The notes under the pieces: model-generated
Seen by the model: only the letters and a program-made list of their open reading frames with translations
What the model was told of the DNA's origin: nothing
The model's database searches: none
In this document: positions 10,964 through 21,489 of the stretch, piece after piece
How positions within the stretch are numbered: position 1 is the first letter of the stretch
Layout: each line of letters opens with the position of its first letter
Position numbers and translations under genes: made by a program
NCBI GenBank assembly: GCA_029204225.1
Contig: CM055095.1
Coordinates: 75,721,672 to 75,785,671 of the forward strand
DNA from: Diphasiastrum complanatum
Taxonomy: Eukaryota; Streptophyta; Lycopodiopsida; Lycopodiales; Lycopodiaceae
Direction: 5' to 3'
Length of the DNA: 64,000 bases

Positions 10964-11115
10964 TTATTAACGTACTTTTATGCCAAAAGGCGTATAAGGC
11001 GAGAGAACGATTTATTAATGTCTATTCATGCCAAAAGGCATGTAAGGTGAGAGAAGTACATCCAAGTATGATGGAAAGCTAGACAAATCAATGAATGAGA
11101 GAGAGAGAGAGAGAG
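10962..11115 (-). repeat. LINE 3' tail: three-part hairpin/(CT)n structure
   Basis: On the minus strand two units carry TGCC-TTTT-GGCA hairpins (complements at 10981 and 11028) followed by AATAAA and CT repeats. A 41-base linker (11055-11095) and (GA)10 at 11096-11115 precede the main LINE body. The same unit and linker occur at 36725-36787 plus 42873-42902. Confidence 0.7.
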
Positions 11116-11945
11116 CTTTATTAATGTCTTTTTATTGTCAAAAGGCATATAAGACCAAATAAGTACATCTCAGGTGTGATAAACACTAAAAAGAGCATAT
11201 AAATGTCTCCAGTAAAACAAACATCTACTAAGTAATAAAACTAGTAGATAGATCTCTTCTCTACTCTCATAGTCGATAGATCTCTACCCTACTCTACTCT
11301 CATAGTAAGTAAGTATGAGAGGTGATACATTAAATGCAAATGTCCATGCTAAGAAAAAGTATATAGATCTATAGAACACTCTCAACTGAGACAATTGAAA
11401 AATAATGTGATATGTGTGCTCGATGAAATCGGAGGAGCTAAGTACAGTAGTGATCCACTAACAATGACTGTATCTCATACTCTGGTATTGACTGAGGAAT
11501 CATCTCCTAATAGAATCTCTTCCTCTAGAGGTTCAAGCATCAGATCTTTAAGGTGTTGTACACTAACGTTGATCATGATGTCGATCTCTCATAGGGATAC
11601 GAATATCCTCGTCATCCATCTCTAAATCCACCTGAGCTCTCCTCTTAGAGAAGGAAGTTGTAAGTATCATGAATATATGGCCGAGCAAAGACTTTTTTTA
11701 TCAGAGACATCTTGTGTAACATAAGGGCTACACGCCGAGGATCCTCGTAGGCAATGAAAGAACATAAAGTGGTAGGTGAGTCTCTGAATAAGCAGTAATA
11801 CCCACGTATCTCATAATAAGCAGGACAATTGAAGATGAAATGCTCCTTAGTCTCAACCTCTCCCAATGAACATATCACCTCAAAAAGGGACATCTAGGTG
11901 TTGATGGGCTCAAAATTAGCTTGGCTTACCATGTGGAAGTGTGAT
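11116..11945 (-). pseudogene. LINE (non-LTR retrotransposon) 3' end, copy 1, 5'-truncated
   Basis: The minus strand encodes the C-terminal Cys/His motif of LINE reverse transcriptases: RCPF (frame-shifted) ... GEVETKEHFIFNCP (complement of about 11898-11835), then YYEIRGYYCLFRDS and an Arg/Leu-rich end. A ~500-bp 3' UTR follows, closing with TGACAATAAAAAGACATTAATAAAGC and (TC)n. It matches 43065-43822 almost throughout. The rest of pol is missing, the usual 5' truncation of LINEs. Stops show that it is inactive. Confidence 0.7.
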
Positions 11946-12900
11946 GTGAAAACCCAGACTATGGGGCTGCATTGAAGAGGTAATCGCTAGAAAATGTATA
12001 TGGGAGCGCTAAGGCTCTCTAGATATACACGATGAGTCTGAAGAGAGCATCAACTAATACTGGACAAACTACACACTCTATAGTGATGATTTGATGTGGT
12101 ACTGATGGCTTAGCCTGTATCATTCGAGAGTGGATGTAAATATAGAAGAGCACTTGTCTTAAAAGAGAAGGATTGGCACTAGTTTCAAATTTTGTTGCCC
12201 TTTTCTTCATGGAAGTTCTTGTTCATTTCTTCAATTTTTTCTCCACAATGTATACTCAATCTTGGTGTGGAAATATTACATCCAATTGATAGTTCAATTG
12301 CTATCTTTGTCATTGCTTGGTGGTTGTGTTACCCTTATTTAAGTTGTTTCATTTCTCATTGTACATGCAAAGAAACTCATGAGTTTATTTGTCTCCCCAC
12401 AATTCGACAACTTTTTGTGTTTACTTGCCTCTCGAAGGACCATTACATTGCCAATTGTCTCATATATCTTCAAGACTAGCATTGTTGATTGGAGCAATGG
12501 ACCATGAGGTTAAGGAGGTTGGCATTGACATTTTGTATAGTAATTGTGTTTTTGTCAAAGTACGATATTGACACTAGGATTTCATAACAACAAAAGTGCA
12601 ATGATTGTAAGTCATGATGACAGTTTTAATTTAAAACATATATATAAAAGCATAAATCAAGCTAAGATATATTGCAGATAGCAGGAATGGTCAGCATTAA
12701 TCTAGCCTTCTACTACAAAAAAGAAAATGATCCAAACATTAATTGCAACTAGTGTTTTTTTGAGAGATAGGCTCGAAACATAAGAATGTGTTAGCTTGGC
12801 CACATAATCATAAACCACGTTCTAAAGTTTCTTTTTAGCTAGAGTTGCTTGGCGAAGCACACAAATCTTAGAGCTTTGATTGTTTTCATTGTGGAACACC
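11946..12900. other. No gene seen
   Basis: AT-rich sequence left of an LTR promoter fragment. Open frames at 12192-12571 are hydrophobic and Cys-rich on paper but have no family resemblance and low-complexity composition. Confidence 0.3.
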
Positions 12901-12949
12901 CATGCTCATCCAACCTCATTAGATTAGATTTCATCCTTTGTAAACCTCC

Positions 12950-13190
12950 ATGTGCTAGGCCATCTCTCTCTTTGTTATCTTGTTGTATGTTTTTATCTCA
13001 AATATCATGTGGTGGATTGTGAGTTAAGGGTGGTTGTGTGAATGTGGTATAGGCATGAAATGAGATAGAGAAGAGAGAAGATCTGCTTCCCCATGAGTTA
13101 CATTCTTTTATAGGCCACTTGGCTTTCCATCCAAAATGTAAACCCTACTATTTTTGGGTAACTCTATTTCCAGTAACTCTAAACTCCTAC
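12950..13190 (-). repeat. LTR promoter fragment related to 3057-3625
   Basis: The minus strand matches the 3265-3410 region: AAAAATAGTAGGGTTTACAT, AAAGCCAAGTGGCC, TATAAAAGAATGTAACTC and a TCTTCTCTCTTC start region. Homology is limited to the promoter and R region, so this is an LTR fragment or a diverged relative. Confidence 0.6.
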
Positions 13191-13199
13191 ATTCATCAT

Positions 13200-13599
13200 G
13201 ATTGAGGGTGAAGGGAGAAAGAGAGAAGGAGGGATAGAGATAGAGAAAGAGAGAATCATGGAGGTTAGGTCAAATGCTCAATGTCATGCTTATGGAGAAC
13301 AATAATGGAAATTAGAACAATAAGCAAATCACACAACAAAATAGTAGAGTCTCCTCCTCTCTATTAACACTAGAGTCGTCACAAAATGCACACAAAAGTG
13401 TGCATTTCAAGCACTTATTCAAAAAATCATATCTCATAAACTATGATTAATCATCCTTTCGCATGTGTGTTCTTCATATACACATTTACCGATTAAAATT
13501 TTGAGACCTTCATTTTGAGCAACTTATATGTAAGATATGATGTGTCATACATGTGGGGGTATGTATGAAACTTCGATATTTCCATATATGGGACTACAT
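13200..13599. other. No gene seen
   Basis: AT-rich; begins with an AG-rich tract (GAGAAAGAGAG at 13215-13255). No coding motif seen. Confidence 0.3.
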
Positions 13600-14135
13600 T
13601 GTTGTGAATTTTACATTCAATTTTTAGCCTGTCTACTCTTAAAATCCTATATGATTATAGAAATATGCATATAAAAAAGAAATTGAATTTGGAGATCTGT
13701 AGAGATAGATACATGCGTCAAAGTTACCCTTTTAGGTGTTGATATAAGTCACCAAAACTGGAAATATCATATATGAGTGTATAATACCATGATTTTAACA
13801 ATATTTTTTTGGTTTGTCTACTTTAAAAAGTATTATATGTTCTCTAAATTTTTTTTCAATTTGGAGTTATCTAGAGATAGATATGTGCATCTAAAGTTAC
13901 CCATGTCAAGTGTTGAAAAGTATTGAAAACTATTGAAAGGTGCTAAAAAGTTTTAACTCTTTGGGAAGTACTTTTTACAACCCTTTCTTTGGCTATCTAC
14001 TTTCAAAAAAATCCTTTATGACCATAGAAACATATCTGTAATTTTTTTTTTAAATGTGGAGTCCTATAGAGATATATACTTGCACGTAAAGTTACCCATG
14101 TGAAGTGCTGAAAATTGAAGTTTTTTGGGGTAAAA
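13600..14135. repeat. Three tandem copies of a ~180-bp satellite-like repeat
   Basis: Diverged copies share the order: (T)n-GG-TCTAC-TTT, ATATG, GGAGT/GGAGATC...TAGAGATAGATA, AAAGTTACCCATGT, then GTGTTGAA. The TCTACT landmark lies at about 13631, 13816 and 13995 (steps of 185 and 179). The length is close to a nucleosome repeat, typical of plant satellites, but only three copies are present. Confidence 0.65.
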
Positions 14136-14763
14136 TTGCCATCAATTGAGATAATTTTTTTATGTCTTCCAATAACACAATGAAGAGTCAAGTCTATGTT
14201 GGCTAATTCTGGCAAATCCCCAAGATACTTGGCCAGAGCTACCCAAGAGCACCTCTCACCTTAGACTGAGGAGGTCTTTGAGAAGACGAGATGAATGAAG
14301 ATTGAGAGCCGAGTATGAGAGCCGAGAAGTACTAGTTAAGCATGATAGACAGAAACTGTGTAAGCCTCATGGTGAATCCCGAAAGATGGAATGACCATGT
14401 AGGAACTAATATTTCTTGGCAAATGTAATAAATGCAAGTAGGCCTCTCTTAGAAAAGTAGAGTGAGCCGTCTTTTGATGGTGACCTCTAGTGGAGAGGAT
14501 AATTCCACATGTAATTTGGAATTGCCACTAGGATGTCACCTAAGGAGCTCTCTTGCTTAGTGACTCCCTCTTTGTAGAAGGGAGATTTTTGTAAATGTAT
14601 GTACTCCATGTTGCAATGAGAATAGCTTCCATGAGTTGATGCATTCTTGAGCTCCTTGATCATTCTTGTTTCTTGAGTAATACATTAACGATCTTGCCCT
14701 TCCATCCCTATTGTGTGTGGTTGTGGATTGTAGTTGTGGATTAGATTTTCTGCTTTTTGTGGA
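14136..14763. other. No gene seen
   Basis: Between the satellite copies and the chromovirus. A possible LTR or leader of that element could be expected here, but no match to the 18387-18874 LTR was found. Confidence 0.3.
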
Positions 14764-15623
14764 TTAATGTAGGAATCAGCATTGTGGTAATGTCAAGAGG
14801 AGGGTAAAGATGAATCTATCATGGATGAGCATTGTGGTAATGTCAAGAGGAGGGCAAAGATGAATCTATCCCGGATGATCTGCTAGTTAGTGATGATGAT
14901 GACGCTAGACGTGTCATGACTATTTCGATGCGGAAGCTTGTTCCAGAGGCACCAGTTTGTTTTCTTTCCACCAAGGTGCGAGAGGCCTATCAGTTTCCAG
15001 ATAGCGAACTGATATGGATGAGAGGGAAGCTGGAAGGTCATGATGTGCTTGTCCTATTTATCACTGGCTCTTCCCATAATATTATCAACTCTCGTGTGGT
15101 GAAGAAGTCGCACTTGGCTACTGTTCCTTCGGATTACCGGTATATAGTTGAGATGCCAGATGGTAAGCAAACAGAGGTTTGGGATAGGAGAGTCTCTTAG
15201 GCATTGTTGTCCATTCAGACCTATGTTGAGAAGTTAGACTTTGAGATCACCAAATTAGCTAAGTTTGATATTGTACTTGGTAAGCGGTGGCATACGACTA
15301 AGCACTCCACTATAGATTTTAAGACTCATGTATATAAGTTCGGGCATGAGAGTTTGTCTCATGTTCTGAAGGGGGAGCGACCTACTGTTGAAGGTCCTCT
15401 TGTTATCTTGATGCAAATAAAGAAAATGGAGTTGCAGTATGTGTGGTTGTGTTATCTTGCAAATGTGAATGTTGATTCCAGTTTTTGTTGTTTGCAAATA
15501 AACCCACTCGCAACTTCATCTAATTTAATAACTTTGGTTAATGCTAGTTTGATACAACAACAACGATGTGATCCAGCTAGTCAGCTAGAGCGATCCATCG
15601 ATCTCAGTTTAAACATTTATTAA
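14764..15623 (+). pseudogene. Gypsy chromovirus gag end and aspartic protease
   Basis: A 50-bp tandem duplication (AGCATTGTGGTAATGTC... at 14778 and 14828) opens the recognisable part. The protease frame (14916-15200, then 15204-15623 after a stop) shows MRGKLEGHDVLVLFITGSSHNII. The family normally has Asp-Thr-Gly at this point; here Ile replaces the catalytic Asp. FDIVLGKRW corresponds to the second conserved protease motif (usually D.ILGM.W). An internal stop at 15198 also disables it. Gag itself with zinc knuckles is not visible to the left. Confidence 0.75.
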
Positions 15624-16870
15624 TTGACCACATGCCAGAGGGATTGTCACCTAGACGGAATGTGGAGCATCGTATTGAGCTCATTCCAGGGGCAAGTTCG
15701 GTATGTAGACCTCCTTACAGGGTGAGTTTGAAAGAAGAGGAGGAAGTCCAAAAGATGTTGGAGGAATATCTCAAGATGGGGTATATCCATCCTAGTTTCT
15801 CACCTTTCGCCTCTCCTATTTTATTGGTTAAGAAAAAAGATGGTACTTTTTGGATGTGCATAGATTACAGGGGATTTAATAGAATCACTGTAAAGCACAG
15901 ATATCCGATACCATCAAATTTTGACTAGTTCGGAAGATGTTCCGAAGACGGCCTTCTGAACATGCTTTGGACATTATGAGTTCTTGGTTATGCCATTTGG
16001 GTTAACCAATGCACCGGCCACATTCATGATGCTCATGAATGATGTCCTACGTGATTTTATGGGCAAGTTTGTAGTCAATTTTATTGATGACATACTAGTT
16101 TATAGTAAGTCGATGGACGAACATGAGGTTCATTTTTGTACTGTGTTTGGCAGGTTACAAGAAGTGGTCTTGTATGCCAATGCTCATAAAACATAGTTAT
16201 GTAAGACTCGTGTCGAGTATTTGGGTCACGTAGTGATGGTAGAGGGTATTTCAGTTGACCCTGCCAAGGCGGCTGTGGTCAAGCAGTGGCCAAGACCGAC
16301 CGATATTCGTCATTTGTAGTCTTTCTTAGGTTTTTGTAAGTTCTACCGACAATTCGTTAGGAACTACTCTTGGTTAGCTGCTCCTTTGACAGACCAGTTA
16401 TGGGGGTTGTTTGGGATGCTGAAGCACAACATAGTTTTGACCACTTGAAGGAGGTTGTGGCCACATATCCAGTGCTCAAGATTGTTGATCCCAACAAGCC
16501 CTTTGACCTAGAGACAGATGCAAGTGGCATTGTCGTAGGTGCAGTGTTAAGTCAAGAGGATAGACCTGTTGCCTTTACAAGAAGGAAATTGATGCTAGCA
16601 CAACAGAGATATCCCACGCACGAGCAGGAGCTGTATGCGATCATACATGCACTCAAGGTGTGGCAACATTACCTGTATGGCGCCGAATTTTACGTGTATA
16701 TCGACCATCATACTTTGAAGTATTTTTGCACTCAGCCAGATTTGAGAGGCCGCCAAGCTCGGTGGGTCGAGCTGATTGAGGAATTTCATTTGGAAATTTG
16801 CTTCCGAAGAGGGAAGGAAAATGTGGTCACCGATGCAGTATCTCGGATACTGCATCAGATAAGCTTTACT
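15624..16870 (+). pseudogene. Gypsy chromovirus reverse transcriptase and RNase H
   Basis: RT begins MPEGLSPRRNVEHRIELIPG and reaches CIDYRGFNRITVKHRYPIP. About 25 residues that hold the first catalytic Asp (the family's KIDLRSGY motif) are deleted at 15928, after which EDVPKTAF and [14 protein letters not shown] resume in a second frame. The second catalytic site reads FIDDILVYS. Thumb (VEYLGHVV, SFLGFCKFYRQFVRNYS) is in a frame with stops at 16195 and 16317. RNase H at 16370-16860 shows ETDASG, EQELYAIIHALKVW and the HTLKYF/RQARW tail. Read-through would need three frame changes. Confidence 0.9.
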
Positions 16871-18386
16871 GTAGTTGACAGTGATCTCATGGAGGAGATC
16901 AAGAAGGCTCAACAGGACGATCCACATTGTCAACATGTGTGGCATGAGGTGCACCAAGTTTTTAATCATGCGGAAGAGTCAGTCGAGGCTATTGCTCCCG
17001 TAGAGACACACACTGAGACATATTTAACATACATAATGAAGGAAGGTATGTTATTGAGAAATGGAAAAGTTTTTGTGCCAATTTTGAAGGACCTACGTCG
17101 TAGGATTCTTCATGAATGCCATGATAGTCGCTGCGCAGGTACCCGGGTATTGATAGGACTACTGAGTTAGTCAGACGACATTATTTCTGGCCACGATTGT
17201 AGCAAGACGTCAGGGAGTACGTCCAGCGTTGCACGGCTTGTCAAGTGAACAAGGCCGAGAGAGTATGTCCTCTGGTCTTGCTCCACCCTTTAGAGATACC
17301 TACAGGAAGGTGGGAAAGCATCTTTATGGAATTTATTGTTGGTCTACCCAAGGCGCAGAAGGGATTTAATTCCATTATGGTAGTGGTAGATAGATTCTCT
17401 AAGATGGCTCACTTCATTGCAACGACCACGAAGGTCACAACTTTGCAAGTTGTTGAGTTGTTTATCCAAAATGTAGTCAGATTACATGGTCTTTCTAGGT
17501 CCATTGTCTCTGACAGGGATCCCAAGTTTACGAGAAATTTCTGGACTGAGGTGTTCGCCAAGCTGGTAACACAGTTGCAGATGAGTAGTATTGAGCATCC
17601 TCAGACAGATGGCCAGACAGAGAGAGTGAACCAGATCTTAGAGGATATGCTTAGAGCATATGTAAGTGGTACACAAACAGATTGGGTAAAGCATTTACCA
17701 CTATTGCAGTTTGTGTATAATGATAAGAGACATGCATCCACGGGATTGAGTCCATTTGAGCTCAATCATGGTTTTAGGCCATTGAGTCCTACTACCATAG
17801 GCATTCCACAGAAGATACCTAGCGCTGTAGAGTTTTTGTCTCAGATGCAACAGAGGCTAGAGATGGCACGAGATAACTTGTCCAGGGCTGTGGCCAGGGC
17901 AGAGAGTTATGCTCATGAGAACCATACCTACAAGAAATTTGAGGTAGGAGATTGGGTATATTTACTAGTCCTTCTGAAGTCAAAGGTGCTACGCACAGGA
18001 AGGTGTGCCAAGATATCTCCTAGGTTCTGTGGACCATGGTTGATTATCAAGAAGGTTAGTGGTGTGGCTTATAAGCTATAGCTACCTGTGGGATGCAAGG
18101 TGCATCTAGTGTTTCATGTTAGCAAACTCAAGCGATGTTTGCACGATGGCAATAATCTAGTAGAAGGTCTAGTTTCTCTGGAGGAGAAAGACACTACAGA
18201 TTATGGGCTGATAGAGTCCTAGATCGGAGAGAGTGACAACTGAGGAATTGTCTTCTCTAAGAGTATCTAGTGGCTTGGAAAGGACATCCTTTGTCTGATG
18301 CTACCTGGGAGACGCAACAGTGTTTGCAGAAGTCTTACCCAGGATTTGTCATCGAGGACCGATGACTTGCCAGAAGAGGGATGTAT
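16871..18386 (+). pseudogene. Gypsy chromovirus integrase with chromodomain
   Basis: Zinc-binding region (RRHYFWP...YVQRCTACQ) at 17170-17250 is followed by the integrase core 17245-18081. The first acidic residue is Glu (SIFMEFIVGLP) where the family has Asp; SDRDPKFT and HPQTDGQTERVNQ keep the other two. The GPF/Y-like module (ISPRFCGPWLIIKKV) leads, after stops, to a chromodomain in another frame at about 18268-18355 (EYLVAWKGHPLSDATWE), which assigns the element to the chromoviruses, whose chromodomain steers integration to marked chromatin. AGAAGAGGGATG at 18371-18382 is the polypurine tract. Conclusion: an old, inactive copy. Confidence 0.9.
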
Positions 18387-18874
18387 TGTTACGACTCAGT
18401 CTAGTTCTGACATCTAGTTCTGACATGACCTCGGTACGATCGGTCACTCAGAGGGCCTAAGGCCAAGTTGGCAAGGGTCAATGACTGGGAAGGACATCGC
18501 TTCCAAGTGGGAACCAATGTGTCACAAAATCCCGTGATCCGGTGAGACCGTCTGACAAGCTGTCAGAGATGCGGTTGCGTAACCGTCGGGGCCCTAGTCA
18601 TTAGTGCTAGCCGACAAGCAGTCGGGGTGACCAGTTGGTGTCATCGGTAATGATGAGGCATCGGGGTGGTATTTCATGAGTCACTCACTATTCACAGGTC
18701 GCATGCAATGTGTACGCCAGGTGGCTTGATCCACCACTGGGGGGGGGGTACCTCATGTATGTTGACATGAATAGCAGGTAGTGGACTCAAGAGGGGGGTA
18801 CCTATGGTTGGGAGGATCAGTCCACACACTAGCCTTCAGGAGTTGAGCAGCTTAGAGAGTTTTGGTTGTTCACA
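18387..18874 (+). repeat. Gypsy chromovirus 3' LTR
   Basis: 488 bp, starts TGTTACGACTCAGTC and ends GGTTGTTCACA. It follows the polypurine tract, so it is the 3' LTR of the 14764-18386 element. It carries a 12-base local duplication (TCTAGTTCTGACA twice at 18401-18426) absent from the copy at 4409-4895. Its own 5' LTR was not found upstream, so the element is truncated. Confidence 0.9.
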
Positions 18875-19094
18875 GGAACCAGGAATGTCACACAACTTTG
18901 GTGCCAGCTATTCTATAGATGTGATTGAGCATTGCTAGATGAGCAAAAACACGGGTCCTGAATTATTTGAACATTTCCCAAAGATCAATGGCAGCTGAAA
19001 CAACAGTGTGAGCTAGTAGAGAAAACTCTCGGGGTTCCATTATACAATCCAATTGAAAATTTTCTTGACATTTTTTATACAAGAGAAAGTAATT

Positions 19095-21195
19095 ACTTTA
19101 TTAAAAGAAATATGGGAAAACCCCATCATGACGTACATGATTAAAGATTGAAAAATTTAATGCCGAAAGGCAAACATAAATAACTGATCTAAATATGCTT
19201 GAAAACTTAAGCGTTGAATACATGGGAAGTTCAGTAGGATGCCGTGAAGCAGCTACACCAGCTGCATTACCATGACGAACTAACATTTGAGCTTGAGCAC
19301 ATTGTAAGGCAATAGATACACGTTGTCGAAAGTAGGATACTATGATGGACAAAGAAAGTGCAGAATGCCTTTTGACATATAGAATCACACAATCATTGAG
19401 AAACTTGTCAAATTTCTGATGTAGACATCCAAAAGTCTCAATAGCAAAAGGAATAAATGCCTCAGAAGGCTACCGATCCCGATAGTCACATTCTTTGTCA
19501 AGAGCCACGTGATTGGCCGTCGCTCCTTGAGTGAAAGATGTCCGTTGTAAAAGATCAAGATGAGTCGGATCAACAATAACTACATCACCCAAAGTTCAAA
19601 CACCATCTTTGGAGAGGACAAGATCAATATGTCGACGAGAGGATTGTGACGTAGTAACTAGAAGGACATGCAGTTGCACGAAAGCATTCGTGACATCAAC
19701 TTGTATAACAACCTAATCTGGGTGGGCATCTAGAATAGCACGCAAAGCATGAACAATGATCTCACAGCCACCGGAAGTCGCACAACCAAACTGGAGTGGA
19801 GAGAAATGAGCTCGGAAATTATCACGAAATAGAAATGCAAGCGTACGGGCAACCAACTGATACAAAACTTCTCCCACAACAATAGGACGAACACCCCTAG
19901 AAGATTTGTCCAAGGCGATTAGGCGGGCTGAACTCAGAATAGTAGCAATTGACGAAGGAATGTGACCAATTGCAATGGAATTACACACGTGGAAAAGAAA
20001 ACCAAAACCACTTGCCGAATCGTCGGGAGAAAGGCAATCACAAAAATGCTCAAAAACCCACCCAGTAGGACCACCGACGGAGATGCGAGGACTATGAAGC
20101 AAAGCATTGAGAAAATTAGGTTGGCCAAGCTGAAGGTCTGCATCCGGCTCAAAATCCTCAACAAATAAGGGTAACTCATCTTCAGTTTGTGGATGGAGGC
20201 ACTGCAGTGCCAAAACAATGTGAGTAGAAGGAGGCGTCGGTGTAGAAGGGACCAAAGCGCGAGCTGTGTGAGAGCTCACCCGCTTGACCTAGAAAAAGGA
20301 ATGGCGATGACGAGCATCAATGGAACATTCTCGAGTAGGAGGACCCAACTCACGTTTGGCGGCAAGCGCCTTGCATCGAAAGTAAAATTCGTTTTGCAAA
20401 TTCTCCCAATCGCCAGAAAAGAAACGACGAAGACGATTTCTTTCACGATGACCAGCTTCACCATCGCGAGGTGGGAGTTGTAAACAAAACACAGAAAAAA
20501 GCAGGAGAAGATGCCATGTGGCGAGATCAAAAGGGTCTTTGGCCAAACGAGACAGGCACACACAAAGCTCGTTGGACCTCTTGATGTAAAGCACAAGGGA
20601 TATGAGCATAAAGGCGTGGACGAGGTAATCCCAAACGAAGAGAACTCAGAAAATCAACAGAGAGAGCCCAAGCCCAGCTAGAATCAGGTGGCGAGACAAG
20701 AGCTGGATGCGAAGAATCAGGTGACACAAGCAAGGAAGAAACCAGGCGAAAAGCAAAGCAGGCCTTTTGATGTCGAGCTAAACCTGCCCCCTTGAACATA
20801 CAATCTGCCACAACCAGAATAAGGAACACGAAGGGGGGAATTTGGAGTAGCCGGAGAGTCGTAGACACGAAGTTGTGGAGGGATAATATGGAACCACAAC
20901 AATGTGGTGAACATGTGGAGTAGGTGCGGTTGAAACAGGAACCAAAAGAGCATGTTGTGCAACATGGCTGTATGGCAATCTGAGACGCATTGGGCATTGC
21001 GAGACCGATGGAATTGTTGCAAGATACAGGAATCATGTTGTGAAGGCAAGTTATCAATGCGAAGACGTTGCGAGCCAGGCAGTTGAGAAGGAGGAGGAGA
21101 AGGTGGACGTTTGCGATTGGAATAATCTGACATGTTGCAAGACTAGCCAAACAAATTGTATGTAGATATACCTTTGCACTTTGCCGCACAATCAA
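19095..21195 (-). pseudogene. LINE with N-terminal zinc finger, RT and C-terminal nuclease-like region (R2-like layout)
   Basis: Minus strand, N to C: Pro/Ser-rich start (NRKRPPSPPPSQ, about 21115), a C2H2-like finger (GCGRLYVQG...ARHQKACF, 20835-20770 in two frames), the RT entry region GPTGWVFEHFCDCL (20080), RT motif 2 ARLIALDKSSRGVRPIVVGEVLYQ (split at 19930-19860) and motif A QVDVTNAF (19715-19690). The rest of the RT palm (including the catalytic DD) is deleted; the sequence jumps to SRRHIDLVLSKDGV, LGDVVIVDPTHLD and FIPFAIETFGCLH (19650-19430), which resembles the endonuclease-like C-terminal region of R2-type elements. AATAAAG in minus sense lies at 19095-19101. Many stops and frameshifts. 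R2-type elements nick DNA and copy RNA at the site; this copy cannot. Confidence 0.7.
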
Positions 21196-21207
21196 CCAAA
21201 CACCATC

Positions 21208-21345
21208 GTAGGTCGTTGATCACAATAATCTGCAACTAGTCCCATAACCACTGTAGATCGTGGATGCCAATAATCCGGAACCACTCCCACAGCCACCGTA
21301 GGTCGTGGATGCCAATAATCCGGAACCACGGTAGGTCGTGGATGC
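21208..21345. repeat. 45-bp tandem repeat in the LINE 5' region
   Basis: Units beginning GTAGGTCGTGGATGCC at 21208, 21253, 21298 and 21331 (steps 45, 45, 33), each with AATAATCCGGAACCAC. They lie just upstream of the LINE reading frame in minus sense and may be 5' UTR monomers. Confidence 0.75.
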
Positions 21346-21489
21346 TAGATATCCTGTTCTACAGATCCGTGGGTATGTCTTCCAGCTACCTGACCTATTT
21401 TTTTCCAAAGATCCAACTTCTACCAGCTGTACTGTAGTATTGTGGCAAGCTAATTGCAACAACAAAGTGCAATGATCCACCACAACACT

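Noticed and set aside
20276-20609. Plus- and minus-strand open frames overlapping the R2-like LINE (e.g. 20187-20483 +, 20289-20609 -)
   Set aside because: Shadow frames of a decayed coding region; no motif of their own.
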